This document shows, one piece after another, positions 29,014 to 41,000 of a DNA stretch of 64,000 nucleotides. Below the pieces are notes generated by a model. That model searched no databases. It was not told where the DNA came from and saw only the letters and a program-made list of their open reading frames with translations. Source of the stretch: Thunnus maccoyii (lineage: Eukaryota > Chordata > Actinopteri > Scombriformes > Scombridae). Positions within the stretch are counted from its first letter, which is position 1; each line of letters opens with the position of its first letter. Both the position numbers and the translations under genes were made by a program. The stretch is from positions 19,677,725 to 19,741,724 of the forward strand of contig NC_056553.1 of the NCBI RefSeq assembly GCF_910596095.1, given 5' to 3'.

Positions 29014-32000
29014 ATTGGCATTGTAACCAATATATGCTCCAGTCCTAGGCTGTAATCATACTAAATAACAAAGGAGGCGGTTTGGCAGGTTGATTGCTTG
29101 TCATGTTTGCAACCATGTTTGCAACGTGATCATCTCGCTCACGTGTATAAATGACTTAATTTTAATGCTTGTCTCTTCGTCAGATCTCCTTACAACTTCC
29201 CAGTAAAATAAAAAACAAATACACACACACCCAAACACACACAGAATGGATTGGGGCCGTCAAAGCCACATTTTGTGCTGACGATCACCCCTGGATTACC
29301 CCTTCATGGAGAGGGGGATCAGAAAGACTTTAGCTGTCTCCCATTTTTTCTTTTATTCGTTAGCCCTCTTTTTTGGAGTGGGACAAATAGTGCCGCCAGC
29401 GGGGCTAATAATGCTGGGTCTGTATGGCCGCCATGACAATGCTAGCTGAGGCCTGACCCGGAAATCCAGCCAACTGACTAGTAGGTGACAAGTTCACATG
29501 GACTAACAGGTCACAACATCACAACAAAAACCAAACAACCAGTAAGAAGCATTGAAAATAAGACAAAGAAGACAAAACATGCTAGGGAGGAGCACACTTG
29601 TGTTCTCTGTATGTTTCTGTATGTCTTTCTTATAGGACTCTGGCAGCTCCTGTTTTACCCTCAATAAATGAGAAATGACAGTCATAATGTGCCAAAAGGA
29701 CCATATATAATGTCACTTTACTGACAACTTCAATTCAGCCAATCAGAACAGTCAACAAATGGCCACTTAACATACACCAAAAGACCTGTGGTGATTGGGA
29801 AGGACTGGAAAATAACACTGCAAGGAGGTCAAGAGGTGATTTCAAGTGAACAATTACTTCCAAAATATCCAATAGGACATGAGCAAATAAACTCAGCAAA
29901 CCGATTGTGTAAAAACACAAAATGAGCTACTTATACTGTTGCCAACATTATTACATAAGACAAGCAGAAATCCAAGACTGTTCCACGACAACATTAACTA
30001 CTCCATGCCAACATGCCCTGTTGCTTCTAGCTGGCCAAAAGCTTCTCCACAGGACCTGGAGAGTCTTATCCCTCTCCATAGCAACCATTTTCATCCATCT
30101 TCATCAGATGTCACGCACAGCTCCTTACTGCACAGAAAACCTGGTGGTTTTTGATGACAACAGCCTCTTCTCCTTTTGTTTTAGCTGCCCAACTCCCCAC
30201 GAGGCAGGAAAAGGGCCAGTGGTGTGCTTCTGGCACAACTACACATCAAACTGAGACTTAATACTCCCATACAATTAATGCACACCGACGTGCAGTGAAA
30301 GTCATTTGCTTTGTTGGGAGCCTGGATTATTTGTCATTTTGAAAAATTACTAAAATGAGTAAAAGAAAGAAATGGTGCTAAGTGATTTTGTGGTGGTATG
30401 ACATCTTACAGTACTCTTGTATTCAATTCCCTTCACAAACCTTTGAATAGTTTTTCCCCCTTTCTACTCTATATAAACAAGTAGATTCTTGAATGGAAGT
30501 CTGCTTTAAAAAAAAAAAAGATTTTGGAGTTAATGCAAAAAATAAATAAAAAATAAATACATTAAAAAACATTAGAAAAAATCTCTAGTGAAATGTTAAA
30601 AACAATTTTCATTCATTTTTGCTTTACAGTTAACAGAACTGTCTTCCCAAAGACCTTATCTCTCACAACCTTACATGGGGACCCCAACCCACAATGATTT
30701 GATAAGGGTCACAGTTCACAACAAGCTGCTTCAACCCTTAAGCCCTTAATTGGTCTTGGTCAGTTTAGATCCCATTTATGGACATTATCCTCTGAATGAC
30801 AAAATACACACAATGGCCTAAATCATCCCCACACAGGCTATACACCCCATTCAATGACCGGGTAACTGAATCCCGAGTCCTAGAGGCATCAAGCTTGGGC
30901 AAGCTAGAGGTTTATTATGGACTATCCTAAACCATGAATGCCCATGAGACAGAGGGTCTTCCTTTGCAAAGCTCCATGGGCTTCAATCTTCAATGGCAGT
31001 TGTGTGGCCTATTGGACCATCCTAAATGGAGGCTAATTAGCAAGACATTATAGTTGCGTCCACCAGCCCAGCAGGACGCAGGATAATGTACAGAGACTGA
31101 TTATTTAACCCCACAACTGCCATTCTGGGCGAGACAAGAGAAGAGGACTCGTTCCCACCGGGGAGGGCCTGGTAAAGGAACATCAGACTAGTACATTTTG
31201 TTTCAGATTGTCATTTTTAAGACGGGAAGGAAAGTCTGGAGAGGAAAATTCTGTGGAAAAAAAGTTGCAACGACAGAAGAAGAAGATGTTTCAACTTGCA
31301 AATATTTGTTCAAGGAAAAAAACAAACAAGCTGCTGGGAAGATCATTCTGTTTTCCCCAGGGAAGACCACAGAATTTTGAGTGAGGACTTGTTTGAGTGC
31401 CGATAACTCACTATTGTCCCTGGGGCCGCTAGCAAACAGTGGGACAGGTCGCCTCATGGGCCTGCCACATGAAGCATTTATGGAACAATAAATCACAACG
31501 GCAGCTTTTCACTTTTCACAGGAGAGAAGGATTGGAGTATTTGTGTGTGTCTTTGTCCATGTGTGATGGTTAGGGGTGGGAGGATTGTAAGGAGTGATAG
31601 GGGAGGAGTTTTGGTGGGTATGGGAGGAAGAAAAAAAGAGGAAGGGGGTTGTGTGTTATTTGGGGTAGTACTCTCCCTTGGGATTTGTCCCAAATTTACC
31701 CCTGCACCCCACATCTCTGCTTCAGCGGGGGTTATGAGAGAAGGAGAGAGTGAGAGACATTCCTGGGCATAATAAGCCCTGGTGAATGAAGGCTACAGGG
31801 GGATCAGACTCTGATCCTGATGAGAAGGAGGCCGCGGATCAGGAGCTGCTCACAGGCTGCCAGCAACACATTGCCAGGTTTTTACTTCATTAGCGTCATG
31901 GAAACCCAACATTCCAGCCTCTTGTTTGGGAGCGGGGACGGGAGTTGCAGGAGCGAGGGGTGGAGGGGGATCCATAATGAAAACATTGTTGGATCATTCA

Positions 32001-35000
32001 CCATCGAGATGACACCTCAATACCAAAACATTCTGCCTCTCATGTCACGTACCTACAAAAACATAAGGCCATGGACTCCCATTTGACAATATTTTGCCCC
32101 CAAGGACCTAATATAGAAAGATCATCACTACTGTTGATTTAATATTGAATTGCTTACTCTCCACGCTGTATGTTGGGAGGCAAATCATGGTGGGCATGAC
32201 ACCTGCAGTCATAATATTGTCTTGCTGTTATGAATAAGTATTCCTCAATTTGTGATGTTCTCCTACACCCCTTAGCCCCAGATCACTATTTTGCGTTTAG
32301 GAGAAATTATTTCCGTGGTACCCCACCCCACCAAGTCCCTACTCAAGTCTAATGTTAACCTGCAGGGTTGATGCCATGGTCAAGTTTGGCTATTAGCGTA
32401 CCTGTAACCTTCCAGTTACAGGTGTGTTATGGCAGGTTACAGGTCCTGTAACCTGCCATAACACACAGCAAAGTAGTGTTGCATTCATTGATGTCATCCA
32501 AAACATGTTCGAACAGATTCAGTGAGAGCTTGTTCTATTTCGTCTTGTAATACGTGCAATACCCAAAAGTTGTGCAAGGCAAATGTTATCCGGGACAGAC
32601 AAGGAATGTTCAGACTCTCCTCCTAACCAAAGAGAATTTATGTTTATCTACATTTAAAACTTGTACGTGCACCAGGGGTTTTTTGCATTAAGTGTAATAG
32701 TTTAATAGTTGTGTCAGTTTGGTTGCACTCAAGGTAAGAACAAAATAAAGAAGGGGGTAGGTGTTTGTGGAGAGTCAATATATTTAAGATGCAAAGGTCA
32801 ATTTATGTGAAAAGGTTTGTGATACTTAACATTTGCCTGAAAAATAGAATTCTTTTGTCATGCAAGGCCAATGCTAAAAAAAAAGATTTGATCTGATGCT
32901 TTTTCTTGACGTGTAGCATAAGGGAACTCTCACTTTTGGGACTTAGCATCAATGGCATGACTTTTTGAAGCACAAAACTTCCACTAGGGCCTGACACAAT
33001 ATGACTTGGCAACATTCCTTTCGCTGTGACCCTAGCTATGCTCAGTCATGCATTGCAAATCATGGGAGCAATGTATTATTTATGCTTCACAACATTTGAG
33101 AGAACGGAGGGGTGCTTATTGCCACAAAGCAAGTGTGAAATCACTAAACATGTCACAACTGGGTCTGCAGAGGTCCGATCAAATGGAAGCAGCTCATGGC
33201 AAAGGGGGCTAAATAGGATGTTGGACAGGCTAGCCATGACTAATGTCAATCAAAACCTCTCAAAGTGTCCTATTGAGTCAGACCACAGCTGGACATTCCA
33301 GCTACTCACCCGCTAAATAACCAACTAGGACTCTGTTGTGGCAGTTGTTTCAATGAAACTGTGCATTCATCAAAAGGCTATGGTATTGCTAGGTTTCAAG
33401 GAGATCCTTTGAGACTCACCCCCTTCTCAAAAGATAAAGCAACTAAATGTGGGCCTAATAATCAATCACTGTGTGACTCAATAACCTCTGATTTGTTCAA
33501 ATGGATTCTTCTTTAACTGGCTGGGGTGAAATGCCACATTCTTTCACAATTCACTCTCACCAGTGTCGTATCTTTAAAGGGGTATTCATGCCAAAAGCTA
33601 AAAATGCCCTATCATTTCAATCCAAATTTGAACTATTTGCCCAACTATAAGGGGGTCTTGCAAAATGAGTCCACTTAACCTTTAACACTTGGGCAGGGTC
33701 ACTGCAATGGGTGGCCCATACATCCCTTGATATCCCCCTCCCTAACATACTTCCTGTGGCCAGTGGCCCTGGTCCACCTCTGTCGACAGACCACCAGCGG
33801 CCCACTCTACGGATTAGCAGATTACATGCAGCTGGTAAAAGGCAGGGTAACTTTGCCTTCGTGGACTTCTATGCTTATAGTGAGGCATTCCCTGTTGCTT
33901 CACCTTTGAAGCTCTTTTTCTCATGACTGCATGCACAAAGAACTAGCATTTAAAAAAGAGCCCTAGGCTAGACACACAGCACCTTCCACCCAAGTGGGGG
34001 GCTTTTATGTTTCCACTCTGCAGGCTACTGCTTTTGTCAAGCTTGTTAGCTGTTAGCTCAGGATACCAAAAGAGAATGAAAAATTATGCTCAATGAAGAC
34101 TGTAGACAGGAAATGCCTGACATTAGGATAGACTAATAGATCACAAGATATAACCACATATTGCAAACTCCGGTAATAAAAATCCAATGAGATATTGACA
34201 ATTAAACTATGAACTGGTAAAATGTTCCAAGATCTCGTTCCAGTCAACAGACATGTTTACCCTTGGATATTTCTCTCTTTAGTTCTTAGCATATAAATGA
34301 GATGCCCAGTGTGGAGTGAAGAATTTGTTTTTCCCCTTTTTTCATTTCTCTTTGGAGCTGTCTGTCACAGTGAGGAAAGAGGCAACCTTTCTCTCTAAAT
34401 ATCCCCCCACATCACCACCACCACCGCCTACTGTTGATGCAAAGCTCTGAAGGCTGGCATTCCAACTATGCTTTCTTTAAGAGAAACTGCAAATCCCCCC
34501 ACCGTGCAACCTCTAGCTGGCAGCCAAGCTGGTCAGGCATTATCCTGAAGAGACTACAGTTGCTCCCCAAATTGTGTATTGTTGGCAAAGGAACATCAGC
34601 AGGCCAGAGACCTGGGAGATCTGTCCAACAAGTGCGAAGATGGGCCCCTTTAGTACACCTGTCAAGGGGCAGAACTAGGAGGTGAGGGGCTAAGTTTTGG
34701 GGGCAAACTCAGCTTTGAGAACAAGAGGACACTGTTTAGCTTTACTTGCATCCTAATCCTGAGAGAATGGGCTTTGTGCAGGAGGCTTGCAGAGACCTTC
34801 AAAACACAGTTACTCTCATTACTGTCAAGGCATTTAATTAAGTAAAATGTACTAAATAAAACCTTTTTCTAATTCCAAGTGTCTGTGAACTCTGGGTAAC
34901 ATCAAAGGGTTTAAGGGAAATGCATTCTTTATGTATACAACTGTAATTTTACATACGATTATTACTGATAATAAAAAAGGGAATTGCAGACAAATATACC

Positions 35001-38000
35001 TAGTATTTTAAGAATATGTTCAGTTGGGAGGTAAAGAAAAACATCTCAAGCGTTAAAAGAAAAAAAACAAGGGCGCTCTGTGAGCACAAGGCACTGTTTT
35101 GTTTCCTACCATGGTTACAATTAACAGCTTGAGCAGACACAGGCTTTGCATGGGGGTGAAGGTATTCAGGGCTGTGGAGGCAATGCTGATCTACACCTGC
35201 CAGTCTTGACAAAGGTACTACACACTTTAAAGCCAAGGGGCCTCCTGCATAACTGGGCCCCAACTCTATTCATTGCTTGTTATGAAATATGCACATTTAG
35301 AGACTCCTGAATCCAGTCTCAACAATAGGTGAGATGAAAAGACAGTATTTATTCTCGGAGGGCACTCTCAGTTTGGAGAAGCAGATTCAAGAGAGAGATG
35401 CAGGTATTGTTGCTTGTGTGCTGTAAGCTTTGGCAAGTTCAATCACACCTCAATAGCTTTACTTTCTTCTTTTGCCCTTCTACACCCCAATGGGACCTAA
35501 TTTGAGTCTCACAAGACAGGACAGAACCCAATTGGTCCTGGCTATGCTTCACGCTCAGTCTGTTTACCTACACATCAAACAGGGCCTCTGTTCTTTTCAC
35601 TGAGCACAGCAACTGAGTTCCTAGACATACTGAATGTTGCACACAAAGACAACGGCTGGTTATCCTTCTCTCTCCCATCAGCTTCATTGGCCTTTAACAA
35701 GTTATGAGCTGTACGCAGCATGGGGCTGACCCAGTCACATGCGAGCATGCCCTAAGGTTGGCTATGGCAGAAAAACAAGGCCAATTATGTTGGGTATAGC
35801 CCCTGATACACGGTGAATTACAAAAACAAATGATGCAGACAAGAAATTGACAATTACAGAATTAGTGAGGATTTATAACCTGTTTGTCAATGTCTCAGTC
35901 AAGACTTGTTAATAGAGATGCTGGGATATCTGCACCATACCATGAGTAACTACCATCACAGCCTGTGTTGTGTCCAAGTTGTTTTCAGTATGATAAGAAC
36001 AGCATGGTAAAAGCCATTACTTACCTTGATGACATGTTGGAACTGAAATAAGCACCTGTCACCTGCAGCACCTAACCAGTTCACTATGGCTGACTCTTCT
36101 TCACAACTTCTTCACAAATCTTCACAAAGTTGACTCACAATACAATAACGAGTTACAGAGAACTTATCATTCATTATATATGCTCTAACTCACTAGATAT
36201 GCAAAAACACAAAGTTGGGGCAAGAGATCAGTTCAGTCAATGTTATTTTGCTTCCTGTTATATAGGGATTTGCAAAAACAAACAAGAATGGGTTTGGCTT
36301 TGTTATAAGAGCTATGCATGTTTATGTCATATTTGATGTTGTCCAGAAAAACCTGTATCTTCCACAAAATCTATATACAAAATATAATAATCTTTTGATG
36401 GCCAGCTGTTTATTCACAGCAAGCAGAACAAGAGGAAGAGCAACAATTTTGATCTCCAGCTTTCAAATTTATGATTCATATACTGCACAATACCTAATTA
36501 ACTTGTGTTGTCATCCATGACAATTTTCCAGTCAAGCTTTCAACCAGAAAAAAAAAGGGTTTTATGAGCCCTTGATGACATTATTAATTACAAACATGGT
36601 CAAAAAAATCAATTAAGGAAATTGCATAAAAATCTGCAAATCAAGTAACTGCATTTATGGATGAATTGCTTGCATCACACATGTTTAAAAGTGCAGGATG
36701 TCAAATGAATGCTGCCTTGCCTAATTCTAGATTACTTTAATCCAATGCAGGGATAGAAGCTACAGATTCAGGGGTTACTTAAGCTTATTCAGAGGATAAA
36801 CCTGCCTTTATTTCAAAGCTTTAATCCAAGAAGGATGAGGGGAAGTCTTCTGTTCACACAATCAAATTGGTGTTGGTTTAATCTGCCATCTCTATTCTGA
36901 GTAATATGGGTAAGATCACAATATGATATTGGTATAAGATCCAGAGTTCCCACTTTCGCAGTTATAAGAGAATAAATGTTTGGACAACACACCACTATCT
37001 TCAATATCCCTATTACTTTTTCTGTTGGACAGAGCTTCAACTGTGGGTAGCCAATAACAGAGCAAAAAAAGCCATGTTGCTCATATATGGTCTTCTGTTC
37101 TGGCAAGCAGAGGCTGTATCAAAGCTCAAGCCACCAGAAAATATATAAACAGCTTGATTAGTAATTCTGTCTGCCATGTCTGAGAACAGACAGGAACAGA
37201 TATCAACTGTAACTCGATATGTTCTTAAAACACTGGAACCTCAAAATCTGGTAGTTTGCAACTACCAATGTTCTTCTGACATAATTGTATAGCCTTTTTC
37301 TTCTGAATATAAACAGAGAAGGCTCCAATACTGAGTTTCTAAAGTACAGCCCTTCAGCAAAGTCCACAGTCCTTAGCGTCTCATGTGTAGTGTGGGAATC
37401 CTGGAGGTTTATCGAAGTGTGTGGCAGACACTGACAGCCTCCTGGAACAAAGCTGCCCCAGCAAAAACAGTGCCCATAACCATAAATCTTTCCAGAGGGT
37501 AGGAAGGAGAGAGACACACAGAGAGGGAGCTCCCTTGGGTTCCAACTTGAAAACAACTTACAAATCTTCAAGTGCAGTCGGGCTATTAAACTTGATAAGT
37601 TAGCATGGCTTTGCCACCTGTATACAGCGTGCCATGGTTGCACGCATTGCACATTGCCAGAAGATAGATTTTCAGCCCATGGTGCTCTGTACATCATTTC
37701 ATGTTGCGTTTCCTAAGACAGGGGGGGATAAATGGACATGCCATATGTCACAAAACTCTGCACTTTAATCCCAGGGGGTAACAATCCAAAGATCTAACTC
37801 TAGCACTGCATGAACTGATGTTAATGCTAAAACAATAGCTGTGCTTTTCAACAAGGATCACCCAAATCAATTAAGGTAATGTAATAAATCCTGCTAGGCA
37901 GCTTAAGTAGCAAGATAAGTGTACATTTTGATTAAATCAAGAACTGTGGAAAATTAAATTTAGGGAGTCCCAAAGCATGAATGTAACTTGATCTTTAAGA

Positions 38001-41000
38001 GAGACAACTTTAATGTAATGAAGGCTGGTTGTCTTATGCTTGGGATAATTTACAGTGGCTTTAAATAAGGAAACAGTGAAAGACCCATAAAAGGACCTTT
38101 TTGGAGGCAAGAAGAAGCTTGCAGTGCTTTAAAGCAGATCCCAGACCCAGTGGGATAGACTGTCTAAACAGAGCGCAGTTACAGCCATTAAGAAAGTCTG
38201 GAATGGTCAGTGAAAAGCCCAAGTAGGGCTAATTTTAGGCTGGTATTTCACAAGGGGTGATTTAGAATACAAAATCACTAAAATAGCATTTCCCAGCACG
38301 ACTTTCCCACAAAGATTTAGCATCATGGCAGAACACTTACGAGGCTTCCAAAATAAAAAGAGAAAAAGTCATCTTTACAGCATGTTTCAACTAAATGTGC
38401 AAAAATTAAGCTAAAAGACTTTAACATGCAATGCAAACATTCTACTAATATAAACTCCAAGAACATTATTGGCTCTCTGCCACAATATTGTTAGTCACCG
38501 AGTGGTCAGGTGCAGTATAGTATCTTACTGTACATTACTCAACACCTGAGGAACATTTTTAGGAGGTACCTGTTAATCATTAAAACCCAGAACCACACAT
38601 TCACAGCGAGAAGAGAGCCTCCAAAACCTATACTGATTAACTGAGGACACTTATGACTCAATGCTTATGACTCAAGAGCAAAATATAGAGCTGACATAAG
38701 GAGGGAAGTCATACGAGTCATACATCAACACTGGCAAATTAAAACAGTGACTAATGATGATGGAGTGTGACAAAACCTTGCTTTGATGTGTTCTAAATAC
38801 ACAGCCATGCCTGCTAGAATGAATGTCTGGGATTGCGCAATATTTGAGAATTGGTGAGGTTTCACTGGCAGGATGGCCTAGAGGCGCTTTGTCAGTGAGC
38901 TGTAATGGACCTGAAGTTTGGCATTCATGTGCTGAATTGAAAATTAACATTAAACACACACAAAGGACTTTACTCAAATAACAAATTATCAAATACACAA
39001 TTTACAACAATTGAATTTCACACTTTGTCAGTGTCTGTTTCATAATTGCTGATTTAGAGAACGTAAAGCAACAAGTGGGTGTTTGTTCTGTAGGAGGGGT
39101 GCAGGGGGGTGAAACCAATGGTGCAATGTATGCAGATTTGTCTTAATTTTAAGATATCAAAAGAAAAGGTGTAATTTATGGTGGCTGTCTTTTTCAGTCA
39201 ATAATAAAAAAGACTTTAGCAGCTATAATCCGGTGTGCAGACACTCTACTTTTTTCCAGGTGACATATTAATGCAAAAGCAATTGACACACAAGGGAAAA
39301 ACAGACTGTCTGGCAGGTGCTAATTAACAAAAGGCTGCCCCATTTGATACATGAACAGGTAAGCTGCTAAAGGTATACTGAAAAGGGAACACGTTATTAA
39401 ACAGAAAAACCCAACAACAATCCCTTAAATCTGACCTGTTTCAACTAAAAGACAAATCTTCTTTAATTGCAATACAGCCTGATCCAGACACTGATCCTGA
39501 TTTTGATAATTGTTCAGATTACACTGAGGGGAAGTACACTGAGTGAAGTGCTTGCTGGTGCAGTTTTCATTCTTAAGCAGCTGACGTGCAAAATTGGCTA
39601 TCATTCTGCTTGGCAGAGCCAGAACATGAAAACACTGATGACACACCTGTCCTTGTCAGACAGAAAGCCACAACAACGCACCCTCACTCCTAAAATAGAC
39701 GATGAGATGCACAACAGTCTTCTCCAGAGCTTTCTGAAAAACTCAGCAGCTGATTCAAAAACAGTGTGGCGTCTGTTGTTTGCTGAATGAAGACACGCCG
39801 GGGCCAAATGTTTGTTACGCTAATAGTATGATGGAGAGCTTCAGAGGCCCCATTCACCATCAAACACAAAGGCCACAGAGACCACCTCCACAGCTCATAT
39901 GGTCTCCAAACGTCCTCTGTGACCCCAGTGAGGACCAACCTCAAAATAATAATCCCCTCCAATTACTGACATGTCCTTCACAAGTGGGCACTGGACAAGG
40001 TCGCGACCTTAAAAAAGGAATGTAAATATGTGTCACACTATGGAGCAGACAGGTCCTCAACACTGAACTGACAACAATGGAGGCACATAAACAATTTCTT
40101 CTCAGACACTAGTAAAAAACAAAGTTCAGCCATGCGTGCGTCATTGACTGCAACCACAGCTGAACAACAACCACGCAATAATTACCATTTAAGGTTGATG
40201 TGCACGCTAAAAAAATGAAAAACATGCTTAATGGAACTGGCTGAAGATACACCCCAGGGACTTATCCCACAGGCCACAGCTATTCTTGACTTGGGAAAGT
40301 ATCATTTCTGCAAAAGCTTCCAGTTAGCAACAGCGTGCTAGTCTGGAGATACCTCCTGGGACAATGGGTGTCAGACTCACATCGTTGACTGTGAATGCAG
40401 GCACTGTTGCAAAGGCTTCAGGGCCCTAAGCTGAATATTGCTCTGCGTGGTTTAAAAAAAAAAAAAAAAGAAGGCTTCCCTTTGGTTTCAGTGAGTAGTC
40501 AGGGTAATGAGAGGTTTGAACTATTGTGATGCGCTGCAGAGACAATATGGCCATAAATTAGAGAGGGATTTAAATCACATCCAATCACAGCACAAGTCAG
40601 TGATTCCCAACAATCTGTTAGCACGCTCTGCTACAGCCCTGGAGTGCTAAACCTCAACCATGACACTTTGAAGATGTTTTTTGATGACGACCACAAACCA
40701 TCATGATATGACCAACATAATAAAAGATAATGTCCCTGATTCCTCTATCTAAAGCATGACACATGACCAATTTTAATGGCCTTATCTATCATATATCTAT
40801 CTATATCATTCTTCTAATGATCAGTGGAATATTAGGTAAGAAGTTCACAGTTTGAAATGACTTTAAGGCACAATGGTCTCTTTGCTACTTTCCTCAACAG
40901 TGAACGGGTCTGTTTTCTAATTTGTAATCAACCCAGTTTCCCAAATCTGCCTTTTCCTGTATTTAGCCAAAATAAGCTCTCTAATGGGAATACTCTGCTT

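Noticed and set aside
37203..37697. 164-codon open frame on the minus strand in arhgap29 intron 1
   Set aside because: No recognisable domain, no exon-like neighbours, ordinary composition; an open frame of this size arises by chance in 15 kb.
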